From contig NZ_QYAB01000001.1 in assembly GCF_016758175.1 (NCBI RefSeq), positions 951,162 through 1,015,161 of the forward strand: DNA of 64,000 bases, in the 5' to 3' direction. The stretch comes from Leucobacter zeae (GTDB taxonomy: Bacteria > Actinomycetota > Actinomycetes > Actinomycetales > Microbacteriaceae). Made by a program: the position numbers and the translations under genes. Below the pieces are notes generated by a model. It saw only the letters and a program-made list of their open reading frames with translations. It did no database searches and was not told the DNA's origin. Shown piece by piece: positions 51,173 through 62,851 of the stretch. Each line of letters begins with the position of its first letter. Position 1 is the first letter of the stretch.

Positions 51173-53443
51173 ATGAGCACATCAGCGCCCCCTGCGAATG
51201 GGCCGGCCATCGAGCTGGAGATCGGCGGGATGACCTGCGCCTCCTGCGCAAATCGGATCGAGAAGAAGCTCAACAAGCTCGACGGCGTCGAGGCCACGGT
51301 CAACTACGCCACCGAGAAGGCCAAGGTCACGATCCCCGACGGATACGATCCGGCGCTGCTGATCGCCGAGGTCGAGAAGACCGGCTACACGGCAGCCCTG
51401 CCCAAGCCCAAGAACACCAAGGTGAGCGCGTCGGAGACCGAAGCGGGCGATGAGGAAGACAGTGAGCTCACCTCGCTGCGGCACCGGCTGATCGGTTCAA
51501 TCGTACTCACGGTACCCGTGATCGCGATGGCGATGATCCCCGCACTGCAGTTCACCTACTGGCAGTGGGCGTCGCTGGCCCTGACTGCACCGGTCATCAT
51601 CTGGGCAGCCTGGCCTTTCCACAAGGCCGCGTGGACGAACCTCAAGCACGGCACCGCGACGATGGACACGCTCATCTCAATGGGCACGTCGGTCGCACTG
51701 TTGTGGTCGCTCTACGCGCTCTTCTTCGGCACCGCGGGCACCCCCGGCATGACGCACCCCTTTGAGCTGACGATCGCGCCGTCGGACGGCGCGGCGAACA
51801 TCTACCTCGAAGTCGGCGCAGGTGTGACGATGTTCATCCTCGCGGGCCGTTACTTCGAGAAGCGCTCCAAGCGCCAGGCCGGAGCCGCGCTGCGCGCACT
51901 GCTCGAGCTCGGCGCGAAGGAAGTATCCGTGCTGCGTAACGGTGCTGAGGTGAAGGTCCCCACATCCGAGCTGCAGGTCGATGACGAATTCATCGTGCGC
52001 CCGGGTGAGAAGATCGCCACCGATGGAGTTGTCGTCTCTGGCACGTCGGCGGTGGACGCCTCCATGCTCACGGGCGAATCGGTGCCCGTCGAGGTCGGCG
52101 AGGGCGACGCCGTCACCGGCGCCACAGTGAACGCCGGGGGCCGCCTGGTTGTGCGTGCGACGCGTGTCGGCTCGGACACGCAGCTGGCGCAGATGGCCAA
52201 GCTCGTCGAGGATGCGCAGACCGGCAAGGCCGAGGTGCAGCGCCTGGCCGACCGCATCTCCGGCGTCTTCGTGCCGATCGTGATCGTGGTCGCGTTCGTC
52301 ACCCTCGGCGCATGGCTGGGCGCAGGATTCCCCGTCGCCGCGGCGTTCACCGCCGCGGTCGCGGTGCTCGTGATCGCCTGCCCTTGCGCGCTGGGTCTCG
52401 CCACCCCCACGGCTCTGCTGGTCGGTACCGGCCGCGGGGCGCAGATGGGCATCCTCATCAAGGGCCCCGAGGTACTGGAGTCGACCCGCAAGGTCGACAC
52501 GGTGGTGCTTGATAAGACAGGCACCGTCACCACCGGCAAGATGACCCTCGTCGACGTCATCACCGAGTCCGGCGTGGATCGTGCCGAACTACTGCGCTTC
52601 GCCGGTGCGTTGGAGGATGCTTCCGAGCACCCAATCGCGCAGGCGATCGCCAAGGGCGCCACGCAGGAGGTCGGTCAGCTGCCGACCCCGGAGGACTTCG
52701 CGAACGTTGAGGGCAAGGGCGTGCAAGGCATCGTCGACGGCGCCGCTGTCGTAGTCGGCCGCGAGTCCCTGCTCGCCGATTGGTCGCAGCACCTCTCCAC
52801 CGACATCGCACAGGCGAAGGCACGCGCCGAGAGGGAGGGCAAGACGGTCGTGGCGATCGGCTGGGATGGGCGCGCACGCGGCATCCTGATCGTCGCCGAC
52901 ACCGTCAAGCCCACCAGCGCCGAGGCGATCCGCGAGCTCAAGGAGATTGGATTGACCCCTGTGCTCCTCACCGGTGACAACGAAGCCGTGGCCCGCCAGA
53001 TCGCGGCCGAGGTCGGCATCGATGAGGTCATCGCCGAGGTGCTCCCAAAGGACAAGGTCGAGGTCGTCACCCGGCTGCAGCAGGAGGGCAAGACCGTCGC
53101 GATGGTCGGCGACGGCGTCAACGACGCACCCGCGCTCGCCCAGGCCGACCTGGGGTTGGCGATGGGTACGGGCACAGACGTGGCAATCGAGGCATCCGAC
53201 ATCACGCTCGTACGCGGCGACTTGCGGGCCGCCGTCGACGCGATCCGGCTCTCGCGGAAGACTCTGTCAACGATCAAGACCAACCTGTTCTGGGCATTCG
53301 CCTACAACACCGCAGCGATCCCGGTTGCAGCGCTGGGCATGCTCAACCCCATGCTCGCAGGTGCGGCGATGGCGTTCTCCAGCGTCTTTGTCGTCGGCAA
53401 CAGCCTCCGCCTGCGCGGGTTCAAGAGCGTCACCCAGCAGTGA
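51173..53443 (+). CDS. copA: Copper-translocating P-type ATPase CopA (CPC type)
   Basis: 756 residues from ATG 51173; the frame opens 42 bases earlier but the family begins here. An HMA domain with GMTCASC (C22, C25) is followed by the actuator TGES, the membrane motif [19 protein letters not shown] (CPC), [13 protein letters not shown] in SEHPIAQ, and [12 protein letters not shown]. The CPC motif and the HMA are typical of the P1B-1 class, which moves Cu(I) out of the cell using ATP. It lies between the His-rich protein and the YHS gene. Confidence 0.95.
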   Translation: MSTSAPPANGPAIELEIGGMTCASCANRIEKKLNKLDGVEATVNYATEKAKVTIPDGYDPALLIAEVEKTGYTAALPKPKNTKVSASETEAGDEEDSELTSLRHRLIGSIVLTVPVIAMAMIPALQFTYWQWASLALTAPVIIWAAWPFHKAAWTNLKHGTATMDTLISMGTSVALLWSLYALFFGTAGTPGMTHPFELTIAPSDGAANIYLEVGAGVTMFILAGRYFEKRSKRQAGAALRALLELGAKEVSVLRNGAEVKVPTSELQVDDEFIVRPGEKIATDGVVVSGTSAVDASMLTGESVPVEVGEGDAVTGATVNAGGRLVVRATRVGSDTQLAQMAKLVEDAQTGKAEVQRLADRISGVFVPIVIVVAFVTLGAWLGAGFPVAAAFTAAVAVLVIACPCALGLATPTALLVGTGRGAQMGILIKGPEVLESTRKVDTVVLDKTGTVTTGKMTLVDVITESGVDRAELLRFAGALEDASEHPIAQAIAKGATQEVGQLPTPEDFANVEGKGVQGIVDGAAVVVGRESLLADWSQHLSTDIAQAKARAEREGKTVVAIGWDGRARGILIVADTVKPTSAEAIRELKEIGLTPVLLTGDNEAVARQIAAEVGIDEVIAEVLPKDKVEVVTRLQQEGKTVAMVGDGVNDAPALAQADLGLAMGTGTDVAIEASDITLVRGDLRAAVDAIRLSRKTLSTIKTNLFWAFAYNTAAIPVAALGMLNPMLAGAAMAFSSVFVVGNSLRLRGFKSVTQQ

Positions 53444-53492
53444 CGCTCTGAACCACCACCACCCACACCAGAACGAAAGGCAACGACTCACT

Positions 53493-53762
53493 ATGACGAA
53501 TGACACCCAGGCTACGTCCAGCTGCTGCAGCACCTCCGCCCCGAACCCGGCAGCGGCCGGCAACGGCCGCGACAACCTCCTCGGCGGCGCAGGCGACATG
53601 ACCACCTGCCCGGTCATGGTCGGGACCCCCGTCAACAAGACAGCTGCCGAGGCAGCCGGTCTGTTCCGTGACTTCGAAGGCCAGCGCTACTACTTCTGCT
53701 GCGCCGGCTGTGGTCCCGCGTTCGACTCGGACCCCGCCAAGTACGCGGCGAACATGGCGTAA
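53493..53762 (+). CDS. YHS-domain protein, Cys-rich
   Basis: 89 residues from ATG 53493. SSCCSTSA and the domain TCPVMVGTPVNKTAAEAAGLFR, followed by FEGQRYYFCCAGCGPAFDSDPAKY, match the YHS family, in which Cys and aromatic residues sit around a metal site. Such short proteins occur in copper or mercury operons and may bind metal. It follows copA after 49 bp and precedes csoR, all on the plus strand. Confidence 0.85.
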   Translation: MTNDTQATSSCCSTSAPNPAAAGNGRDNLLGGAGDMTTCPVMVGTPVNKTAAEAAGLFRDFEGQRYYFCCAGCGPAFDSDPAKYAANMA

Positions 53763-53832
53763 ACCCACCAGCGTGCGGGGTGGCGCGGCCAGGTGAGGGC
53801 GCCACCCCGCCATCTGATCGGAGCGAAGCAAA

Positions 53833-54174
53833 ATGACCGTCACGACCCCTGCCAGCGACATCTGTCCGACGAGCGAGCATGGCGAGAGCTCGGTGCACGG
53901 CTATATCAGCGACAAGGCAAGGTACCGTAACCGTCTACGACGCCTCGAAGGACAAGTACGCGGCATCGACCGCATGGTCGACGAGGACCGCTACTGCATC
54001 GACATCCTCACCCAAATTTCAGCGATCACCAACGCTCTCGAAACCGTGGCCATCGGTCTACTGGGCGACCACCTGCGGCACTGCGTCCTCGACGCTGCCG
54101 TCGCAGGTGGAGAATCCGCCGACCAGAAGATCACTGAAGCCACCGAAGCCATCGCTCGCCTCGTGCGCTCGTAG
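53833..54174 (+). CDS. csoR: CsoR-family copper-sensing repressor 1
   Basis: 113 residues. The CsoR/RcnR all-helix fold shows LEGQVRGIDRMVDEDRYCIDIL and LGDHLRHCVLDAAV, so the Cys-His-Cys copper triad is intact. In the apo form it represses the copper promoter, and Cu(I) releases it. It follows the YHS gene, and the likely targets are TACCC-N5-GGGTA boxes near 49.9 kb and 60.7 kb. A second CsoR is encoded 3.5 kb away. Confidence 0.93.
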   Translation: MTVTTPASDICPTSEHGESSVHGYISDKARYRNRLRRLEGQVRGIDRMVDEDRYCIDILTQISAITNALETVAIGLLGDHLRHCVLDAAVAGGESADQKITEATEAIARLVRS

Positions 54175-54231
54175 ACGCAGCACCTGTCTAGAACCGACAC
54201 CCATTTCGCACACAGCCCAGGAGTTTCCGCC

Positions 54232-55383
54232 ATGACCGCCACGCCGCACGTTCTCATCCTCGGCGCAGGAGCTGCCGGAGCCGCCGCCGCGCGCAGTCTC
54301 GCATCCCGCGACGACGTGCGGGTGACGCTAGTGGCTCAGACCGGTGAGACCCCGTATACACGGATGCTGATCAAGGGCATCGCGTTCGGCCCGACACCCC
54401 CGGAGGCCATCACACTCCCTCTGCCGGAGGTCGAGGTCGTCGCCGACACCGTGCTGGAAGTCAATACCTCAGCCAAGCAGGTGCAGCTGGCCTCTGGCAC
54501 GCAGCTCGCCTACGACGCGCTCATTGTCGCAACCGGAAGCAAGCCTCGCCTCCTTACCACTGATGTCATCAGACGGGAGACCGCCAGCGATCTGCTCCGG
54601 ATCAGCACGTTGCACTCTCTGGAGGACGCGCTGCACATCCGCGAGCTGCGGACAGGCCTCGGACGGCCCGCACGCGTGGCGATCTACGGCGGCGGAATCA
54701 TCGCCGCTGAGACGGCAACTTCACTGCATGCCGATGGAGATGAGGTCATACTGATTGCCCGCAGCCAGATCCCGGGCACCGGAGCCTTCGGCTCCCCAGT
54801 AGCCGAACGCATTGCTGCTGACCACGCCGCAACGGTGCAGACCCGATTTGGTCGCACTATCCAGCACGTCGATGAGGCCGACTCAGGCGTCGCGATCACC
54901 CTTGATAAAGGTAACCCCGTCGTTGCCGATTTCCTCCTCGTCGCACTCGGGACGATCCCTTCCGGGCCGGCACCGTGGACGACCGGTGTTGACGTCGACG
55001 GCCATCTCCGCGCCGAACCTGCAGGCGTCTTTGCAGCCGGAGGTGTCGCGAGGCACTATGACGAAGCGCTGGGCGCGTGGCGCATCGACCACTGGGAGGA
55101 TGCCGCCGCTCAGGGTGGACATGCCGCGCAGGTTGCCCTGCACCACCTCAGCATCGGAGACGATCCCGGCGCCTATACGCCGCGCAGCCCCTACATGGCG
55201 ATGGTCCACGGGCGCATGATCTCGGCCGTCGGCTACATCGGCGGTGCCGACAGCCACCGTGAGGACGGCCACGAATTCGTGATCCGGCACGAGGTGGGCG
55301 GCACCGTAAGCGGAGTCACAGGTATCGACGCAGTGGCTACCGTCTACCAGTGGGGGCAGCGACTCCACGAGGTATCGGTCTGA
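54232..55383 (+). CDS. FAD/NAD(P)-dependent oxidoreductase of the copper operon
   Basis: 383 residues with FAD and NAD(P) loops LILGAGAAGAAAARSLAS (first 20) and VAIYGGGIIAAETATSL (about 150), and GVFAAGGVARHYDEALG near the end. The pattern matches the ferredoxin reductase-like group rather than disulphide reductases, as no CxxxxC redox motif is seen. It lies between csoR and the CopB ATPase. A role in redox control of copper is a fair inference, but the substrate is unknown. Confidence 0.85.
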   Translation: MTATPHVLILGAGAAGAAAARSLASRDDVRVTLVAQTGETPYTRMLIKGIAFGPTPPEAITLPLPEVEVVADTVLEVNTSAKQVQLASGTQLAYDALIVATGSKPRLLTTDVIRRETASDLLRISTLHSLEDALHIRELRTGLGRPARVAIYGGGIIAAETATSLHADGDEVILIARSQIPGTGAFGSPVAERIAADHAATVQTRFGRTIQHVDEADSGVAITLDKGNPVVADFLLVALGTIPSGPAPWTTGVDVDGHLRAEPAGVFAAGGVARHYDEALGAWRIDHWEDAAAQGGHAAQVALHHLSIGDDPGAYTPRSPYMAMVHGRMISAVGYIGGADSHREDGHEFVIRHEVGGTVSGVTGIDAVATVYQWGQRLHEVSV

Positions 55384-55428
55384 TATCTACCCGAAACTGG
55401 TATTACTCGCAGAATCAAGGAGCAGATC

Positions 55429-57660
<2,232 letters not shown>

Positions 57661-57668
57661 GGATTCCC

Positions 57669-57980
57669 ATGACATCGGAGAATGACGTCGCCGCCGGTCA
57701 TCACGGCTACATCGACGACAAGACTCAGTACTTGCAGCGCATGAAGCGCATCGAAGGGCAAGCACGCGGGATAGCGAAGATGATCGACGAGGAGAAGTAC
57801 TGCATCGACATCCTCACCCAAGTGAGTGCGCTCACTCGCGCCCTCCAAGGCGTCGCCACCGGGCTGCTCGACGATCACCTCAAACACTGCGTGCTCGACG
57901 CCGCCAAGCTCAGTGACGATGCAGGCAAGGCGAAGATCCAGGAAGCCACTGACGCGATCAACCGCCTGGTGCGCTCCTGA
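57669..57980 (+). CDS. csoR: CsoR-family copper-sensing repressor 2
   Basis: 103 residues from ATG 57669. RIEGQARGIAKMIDEEKYCIDIL and LDDHLKHCVLDAAKL carry the Cys-His-Cys copper ligands. The second half is close to CsoR 1, so the two are paralogues. It follows copB by 8 bp, so both are made together. Why the island holds two copies is unknown; each may control its own ATPase. Confidence 0.93.
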   Translation: MTSENDVAAGHHGYIDDKTQYLQRMKRIEGQARGIAKMIDEEKYCIDILTQVSALTRALQGVATGLLDDHLKHCVLDAAKLSDDAGKAKIQEATDAINRLVRS

Positions 57981-58050
57981 GACGCAATCCTCCTCCTGGA
58001 GCCGTCGCTCGCAACGTTCCACCAGCCTCGACCCGATGAAGGAGAGCATC

Positions 58051-58569
58051 ATGCCGCGATTCTCCCAACTCACCCCGGCCTCTGCTGTGGGGGCCTCCCG
58101 TGATCTCCTGGGCGAGCTCGTCGAGCGACATGGCACCGTCGGTGACATGGTGGCGACCATGGCTCACTCGCCCGCCGTGCTCGGCGGCTACCTGCAGTTG
58201 AGCAAGGCGATGCGCAGGGCGAAGCTCGACCGCAGAGTCAGCGAGCTCGTCTCGATCGCCGTGCAGACGCAACAGGGCTGCGGTATGTGCCTGCGTTCTC
58301 ATATCGACGCCGCCCGCTCCCTGGGGCTTTCGGAGAACGAGATCTCCCGGGCGCAGCAAAGCACCTCGCACGATCCCTCCATCGCAGCCATGATCCAATT
58401 GGGCATACGGGTTTACCGGGAGCCCGCGTCCATCACCGACGCTCAGGTGGAGGAACTGCGCGGCTTCGGGTACAGCGACCGAGAGATCGCCGACGTCGTC
58501 GGCGTGGTGGCACTGAACGTCCTCACCGGAGCCTTCAACCTTGTCGCCGGACTCACCGCCGGCGACTGA
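58051..58569 (+). CDS. Carboxymuconolactone decarboxylase/AhpD-family protein
   Basis: 172 residues from ATG 58051, with GGAG before it. RVSELVSIAVQTQQGCGMCLRSHIDAAR holds the CxxC and His of the AhpD-type active site, which reduces peroxides or acts as a redox partner. It follows csoR 2 and ends the copper operon directly before tRNA-Cys. A role against oxidative damage caused by copper is a reasonable inference. Confidence 0.88.
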   Translation: MPRFSQLTPASAVGASRDLLGELVERHGTVGDMVATMAHSPAVLGGYLQLSKAMRRAKLDRRVSELVSIAVQTQQGCGMCLRSHIDAARSLGLSENEISRAQQSTSHDPSIAAMIQLGIRVYREPASITDAQVEELRGFGYSDREIADVVGVVALNVLTGAFNLVAGLTAGD

Positions 58570-58575
58570 ACTCCT

Positions 58576-58649
58576 GGTGCCTTGGCCGAGAGGATAGGCA
58601 GCGGCCTGCAAAGCCGTTCACACGGGTTCGAATCCCGTAGGCACCTCCA
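58576..58649 (+). tRNA. tRNA-Cys (anticodon GCA), CCA encoded
   Basis: A complete tRNA: the acceptor GGTGCCT pairs with AGGCACC, the anticodon loop reads CTGCAAA with anticodon GCA, and a T arm ACGGGTTCGAATCCCGT follows. The discriminator is T and the CCA end is encoded at 58647-58649. It follows the AhpD gene by only 6 bp. Confidence 0.93.
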
Positions 58650-58870
58650 CTGGGCCCAAAGCCTCGGTCGGTACCTGCGCGTATCACAGTCGCTTGTCCG
58701 CACGGGGGTCGACTAATGAGGTAGTCGGCACGCATCAAGCATGCCGGATCGATAACACCGAGCGGGAACCCCACGTGGCACTTGGTTCGTGAACGGTACC
58801 GGCCGAGGGCAAAGGCAGTTGAGCAGTTGTAAAAATCGGCTCAATCCGCGACTGACAGCGATCGTTCAGG

Positions 58871-58890
58871 GCGCCGACCATCGCCGGCGC
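58871..58890 (-). terminator. Hairpin after the DUF4386 gene
   Basis: GCGCCG (58871-58876) and CGGCGC (58885-58890) form a short stem with an 8-base loop, 15 bp after the DUF4386 stop on the minus strand. It is a weak candidate terminator. Confidence 0.4.
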
Positions 58891-58904
58891 TCTGTTGGCG
58901 GGGG

Positions 58905-59594
58905 CTAGGTGGAGGCGCGAAGTCGCGCTCTCCGATGAGTGGTGGATTCGTCACGTGGCCGGATGGCCTCCGGGACTGCTGCCGTGCTCGGGTCGGTGCG
59001 TGGCCGGAGCCCCGCAATGATCAGGTGGAACGCGAACCAGAGCTCGAAGGCGAAGAGGGGTACGGCGCACGCGCCCGCGACCGCGCCGTTCAGGGGCACG
59101 AGCCCGAACAGCTGCGCCGCGTTGCTGCCCAGCACCAAGACGCCGCCCATCAGGCCCAGGACGGCGAGAGCACGGGGAACGAGGCCCGACTCCAGGAGCA
59201 ACCGCCCCAGGACGATCGTGTTGACACTGATCACCAGACACTGGCCGACGAGGAACGCGGCGGTGTGCAGCGCCTCAAGCGATTCACCCGCCACCGTACC
59301 CGCGGCATCGGTCCACAGGAACGCGAGCATCGGGAGTGTTCCGGCCGCGATAACGGCAGCCTCGAGCGTGCGGAGAAACGCGAACGTGAATGCTCGCACC
59401 TCGCCGGCGGGGCGCAGCAGCGGGAGGAGCAGCAGGCCCGTGAGCAGGCAGCCGAGCGCGAGGATGAACTCGAGCGCCACCCCCAACGCCACGGACGAAG
59501 CTGCGTACGCGGCCACGGCAGTCACAGAGGTCACGTGCGTGACGAGGTAGACGATGCCTGCGCTGCGCGCGTAGACGCGATTCTGGTGCCTCAT
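58905..59594 (-). CDS. DUF4386-type membrane protein
   Basis: 229 residues with six predicted membrane helices. GIVYLVTHVTSVTAVAAYAA, FLWTDAAGTVAGESLEALH and GRLLLESGLVPRALAVLGLM fit the DUF4386 family, whose function is unknown. It is divergent from a TetR regulator with a palindromic operator between them, which makes it the likely target of that regulator. Confidence 0.85.
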   Translation of the reverse strand: MRHQNRVYARSAGIVYLVTHVTSVTAVAAYAASSVALGVALEFILALGCLLTGLLLLPLLRPAGEVRAFTFAFLRTLEAAVIAAGTLPMLAFLWTDAAGTVAGESLEALHTAAFLVGQCLVISVNTIVLGRLLLESGLVPRALAVLGLMGGVLVLGSNAAQLFGLVPLNGAVAGACAVPLFAFELWFAFHLIIAGLRPRTDPSTAAVPEAIRPRDESTTHRRARLRAST

Positions 59595-59643
59595 GGAAGG
59601 CCCCTCCTGGTCTACGGCGCATACCGGCAGTGGCCAGCTTAGG

Positions 59644-59656
59644 TATACGCTGTATA
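59644..59656. promoter_or_regulatory. Palindromic TetR-type operator
   Basis: TATAC-GCT-GTATA lies directly before the TetR gene start at 59658 and 50 bases from the divergent DUF4386 start. It could serve as operator and -10 region for both genes. The TetR message would then be nearly leaderless. Confidence 0.6.
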
Positions 59657-59657
59657 T

Positions 59658-60326
59658 ATGTCAAGCGTCAGGCCTCCTCTCGACCGCGACACCGTGCTAA
59701 CTGCCGCCATCGCGCTGGCAGACGAGGTCGGCCTGGGCGGGCTGAGCATGCGGCGTCTGGGGCAAGCTCTCGGCGTGACCCCGATGGCGCTTTACAAGCA
59801 CGTGGCGAATCGCGAGGAACTGATCGACGTGATGGTCGAGCGGATCGTCGCGGGGTTCGACGTCCCGATCCAGGATGACGACTGGCGGCGCGAGCTCCGA
59901 GCACGCATCCTCGCGGCGCGAGCAGCGACGGCGCGCCACGCGTGGGTGCGCACGGCGATTGAGACTCGGAGGATGGCGGGCGATGCTGTGCTCTCTCATA
60001 TGGATGCGCTGATGGGCGCCATGTTCCGCGGGGGCCTCTCCGCGGACCTCGTGCACCACGCTATGCATGCGCTCAGCACGCGTATGTGGGGCTTCACTCG
60101 GGATGTCATGCCCACGCCCTCACTGCCCGCCGATGTCTCGAAGCGGGCAGCGGCCCTCGCGGCGTACGCCGAGGCGTACCCGGCCATCGTCCGCATGGCC
60201 TCCACAGGGTCACATGCGGGCGCAGACTGCGACGAGGAGGCCGAGTTCGTATTTGCGCTCGACATCCTTCTCGAAGGATTTGAACGGCTTCACCACGCAG
60301 GATGGCGCTCAGAATCCAACGCGTGA
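59658..60326 (+). CDS. TetR-family transcriptional repressor
   Basis: 222 residues. The N-terminal helix-turn-helix is LADEVGLGGLSMRRLGQALG and VTPMALYKHVANREELIDVM. The C-terminal helical domain (about 70-205) is of the TetR_C type and would bind a small molecule. It is divergent from DUF4386 and followed by 413 bp without a gene before the MFS transporter. The ligand is unknown. Confidence 0.93.
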   Translation: MSSVRPPLDRDTVLTAAIALADEVGLGGLSMRRLGQALGVTPMALYKHVANREELIDVMVERIVAGFDVPIQDDDWRRELRARILAARAATARHAWVRTAIETRRMAGDAVLSHMDALMGAMFRGGLSADLVHHAMHALSTRMWGFTRDVMPTPSLPADVSKRAAALAAYAEAYPAIVRMASTGSHAGADCDEEAEFVFALDILLEGFERLHHAGWRSESNA

Positions 60327-60670
60327 CATGCAGCGGGTGGGCCGTTGACTGAGGCGGCGAGGGCGGCCGAGACTAGCCGTCGAATGCGAACCGTGGCGGA
60401 CGGCTGCGAGCGCATGACCGCCGCGACCTCCCGGGCGCGACGCATCGCGTCAATCAAGTTGCCTCACTAACCTTGTTTGCCGCCCTAGCAACGTCGCTGC
60501 AAGCTGTCGCTCCGCGGCGTGGGCAGGCCGCGCCTGCATCGACGCCGCTCATGACGGAGAACTGAGCGCTGCAGACGTGCGGGGGACCGGTCGGACTCGG
60601 GTAATCCCCGGGAGTGAACCTCGCGCAGGTTCATGCAACTGAGCGCACCGGCATCGCCATGTTGTTACCC
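60327..60670. other. Gene-poor stretch before the MFS gene
   Basis: About 340 bases with no supported gene. A short minus-strand ORF (near 60293-60450, about 50 residues) has no ribosome site and is rejected. A CsoR-like box follows at 60671. Confidence 0.5.
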
Positions 60671-60685
60671 TACCCCCCTAGGGTA
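60671..60685. promoter_or_regulatory. CsoR-like operator upstream of the MFS gene
   Basis: TACCC-CCCTA-GGGTA shares outer arms with the box before copZ (49923-49937). It lies 55 bases before the MFS start; TATATATTG directly follows and may be the -10 region. Copper control is thus a fair inference. Confidence 0.65.
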
Positions 60686-60739
60686 TATATTGAAGGCGTC
60701 ATCCGCCGTTTTGCCCCCCAACTCGAATGGAGCCCAAAT

Positions 60740-62161
60740 ATGTCCTCGTCCCCTCCAACAAGCAGCGCCCGGTGGTGGGGCCTCTTCCTCATCGCGCTGG
60801 CCCAGTTCATGGTCATCATGGACGCCTCGATCATCGGAGTCGCCCTGCCCCGTATGCAAGTCGATCTCGGCTTCACCCCGCACGATCTCTCCTGGGTGTT
60901 CAACGCCTACGTGATCGCGCTCGGCGGACTCCTGCTCCTCGGCGGGCGCCTGTCCGATCTGTTCGGGCCGCGCAGGATGTTCGCGACCGGCTGGGTGATC
61001 CTCGCGATCGGGTCTCTCGTTGCAGGCCTCGCGGGTAACGTGCCGGTCGAGCTGCTCGGCCGGGTGCTCCAAGGGGCGGGGTCTGCGCTCATCGCGCCGG
61101 CCGCGCTCACGCTGTTGATGATGCTGTTCGGTGCAAACCCGAAGGAGCTCACGAAGGCGATGGCATTCTACGGGGCGGCCGCTCCTGCCGGCGGCACCGC
61201 CGGTGTCTTCCTCGGCGGTGTGATCACTGAGTTCGCCTCCTGGCCGTGGGTGTTCCTCATTAATGTGCCTATCGCGGTGCTCGTGCTGCTGGTCATGTGG
61301 AAGGCGCTGCCTGGCGGTAAGCTCGGCGCGCGCGGGTCGGTTGACGTAATCGGTGCGCTCACGGTAACTGTGGGCCTCGCGGCGCTGGTCTACGGAATCG
61401 TGCGCGCTGAAGTCGCCGGGTGGGCGTCGCCAGAGACGTGGATCGCGATCGGACTCGGCGTCACCCTCCTTGTGTTGTTCGTCATCATCCAGCGCGTCAA
61501 GCGCGAGCCTCTGATGCGGCTGTCGATCTTCCGTTCTCCCAACCTGGGCGCCGCAAACCTTGCGCAGGTGCTGCTCGGCGGGGCGTGGGTGCCCATGTGG
61601 TTCTTCTTGAACCTGTACCTGCAGCAGGTTCTCGGCTTCTCCGCGTTCCCCGCAGGAGCAGCTCTTCTTCCGATGACGATTTTGATCATGCTCGGCATGA
61701 TCGTGCTCGCTCCTCGGATCATCGCGGCAGTCGGACCGAAGGTCCCCATCGTGCTCGGCCTCGTCATCCTCGCGGTGGGCCTCGGGTGGATGGCTTTCAT
61801 TCGACCCGACGGCAATTACTGGGTCGACGCATTCGGACCCTCGCTCATCGTGGCCTTCGGGCAGGCACTTGCCTTCATCCCCTCGCTGCAAGTTGCCATC
61901 TCTGCAGCCCCGCCCGAGGAAGGCGGTCTCGCCTCGGGCATCGTGAATACCAGCTACCAGGTCGGGTCCGCGATCGGTCTCGCCGTCGTGTCTGCCGTCG
62001 CTGCAGGCTTCGGCGCGGGACAGCTCGGTGACACCGAAGCGCTCACTCAGGGGTACTCGGCGGCGTTCGTTGCGGCCGGGATCATTGCCCTCGCCGGTGC
62101 GATCCTCGTCCCGATGTTCTTCCGCACCAAGCGACCTACTCGCGCACTGCCAGTCTCGTAA
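60740..62161 (+). CDS. MFS transporter, 14-helix DHA2 type
   Basis: 473 residues from ATG 60740, with GGAG upstream; the frame opens further back but without a site. The helix pattern has 14 spans (WWGLFLIALAQFMVIMDASI and LGGRLSDLFGPRRMF signature A; then AGIIALAGAILVPMFF at the end), typical of DHA2-type drug exporters driven by protons. The CsoR-like box before it links it to the copper island, though the substrate may well be an organic compound or a metal-organic complex. Confidence 0.9.
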   Translation: MSSSPPTSSARWWGLFLIALAQFMVIMDASIIGVALPRMQVDLGFTPHDLSWVFNAYVIALGGLLLLGGRLSDLFGPRRMFATGWVILAIGSLVAGLAGNVPVELLGRVLQGAGSALIAPAALTLLMMLFGANPKELTKAMAFYGAAAPAGGTAGVFLGGVITEFASWPWVFLINVPIAVLVLLVMWKALPGGKLGARGSVDVIGALTVTVGLAALVYGIVRAEVAGWASPETWIAIGLGVTLLVLFVIIQRVKREPLMRLSIFRSPNLGAANLAQVLLGGAWVPMWFFLNLYLQQVLGFSAFPAGAALLPMTILIMLGMIVLAPRIIAAVGPKVPIVLGLVILAVGLGWMAFIRPDGNYWVDAFGPSLIVAFGQALAFIPSLQVAISAAPPEEGGLASGIVNTSYQVGSAIGLAVVSAVAAGFGAGQLGDTEALTQGYSAAFVAAGIIALAGAILVPMFFRTKRPTRALPVS

Positions 62162-62206
62162 CGCTGCATCGCGTCACATCCAACTACTGAACGAAAGAAG
62201 AGCACC

Positions 62207-62704
62207 ATGTCTGTACCGAGATTGCTGATCGCCTACGATGGCTCACCCAACGCGAAGTACGCCATCGAATCCGCCTCCTCTCTTTTCCCGGGCACGGAAG
62301 CCGTCGTGTTCTACGCACGGCAGCCCATGGAAGGATTCGCCGCGCACCTCCAGGGTCATCCGGCACTGGAGAAGCTCGACGCACTCGACAGGGCCGCACT
62401 CGACGCCTCCGAAAAGATCGCCGCCGAAGGGGCGGAACTGGCTCAGTCGAAGGGCCTCAAGGCCGAGTCGCTCGTATCCTCAACGGTTGCTACCGCCTCC
62501 GAAGCGATCCTCGATGCCGCCGATCGGCTGAACGTCGAGCTCATCGTGATCGGCTCTCGAGGGCTACGCGGTCTCAAGGCCACTGTGCTTGGGAGCACCT
62601 CAGCGAACGTGCTCCATCACGCCACGCTTCCGACTCTCGTAATTCCGTCGGATTCTGTGGCCCAGGCACGCTACGCACAACGGGCTGCAGCCCTTCCAAG
62701 CTGA
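62207..62704 (+). CDS. Universal stress protein (UspA family)
   Basis: 165 residues. LLIAYDGSPNAKYAIESAS is the usual start, and IVIGSRGLRGLKATVLGSTSANVL carries the G-x2-G-x9-GS ATP-binding loop. Such proteins respond to stress and bind ATP. It follows the MFS gene by 45 bp with AAGAAG as ribosome site, so both probably share the CsoR-like promoter. A strong terminator follows. Confidence 0.9.
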   Translation: MSVPRLLIAYDGSPNAKYAIESASSLFPGTEAVVFYARQPMEGFAAHLQGHPALEKLDALDRAALDASEKIAAEGAELAQSKGLKAESLVSSTVATASEAILDAADRLNVELIVIGSRGLRGLKATVLGSTSANVLHHATLPTLVIPSDSVAQARYAQRAAALPS

Positions 62705-62758
62705 GCTCGTCAGTGGTTGCCGGGCACGATACTCAACGGCAACCGATTCGATGCCACC

Positions 62759-62817
62759 GCCTCGGTCGGCCTTCCCTGTCGCTCGCGGCATGGAATGGCC
62801 GACCGAGGCATCGTTTT
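62759..62817 (+). terminator. Terminator after the universal stress gene
   Basis: A perfect 13-bp stem (GCCTCGGTCGGCC, 62759-62771, and its complement 62797-62809) is followed by ATCGTTTTA, one of the few terminators here with a T-run. The 25-base loop is long. It separates the plus-strand genes from the convergent cueP gene. Confidence 0.8.
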
Positions 62818-62851
62818 ATGCGTGCGAAATAGCAGCATGGATGCTGTGCGA

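Noticed and set aside
58576..58649. tRNA-Cys as right attachment site of the element
   Set aside because: It shares no core with the tRNA-Pro anticodon site, is complete on its own, and copper genes continue beyond it.
60293..60450. Minus-strand frame of about 50 residues in the gap before the MFS gene
   Set aside because: No ribosome site, overlaps the TetR 3' end and ends with no recognisable domain.
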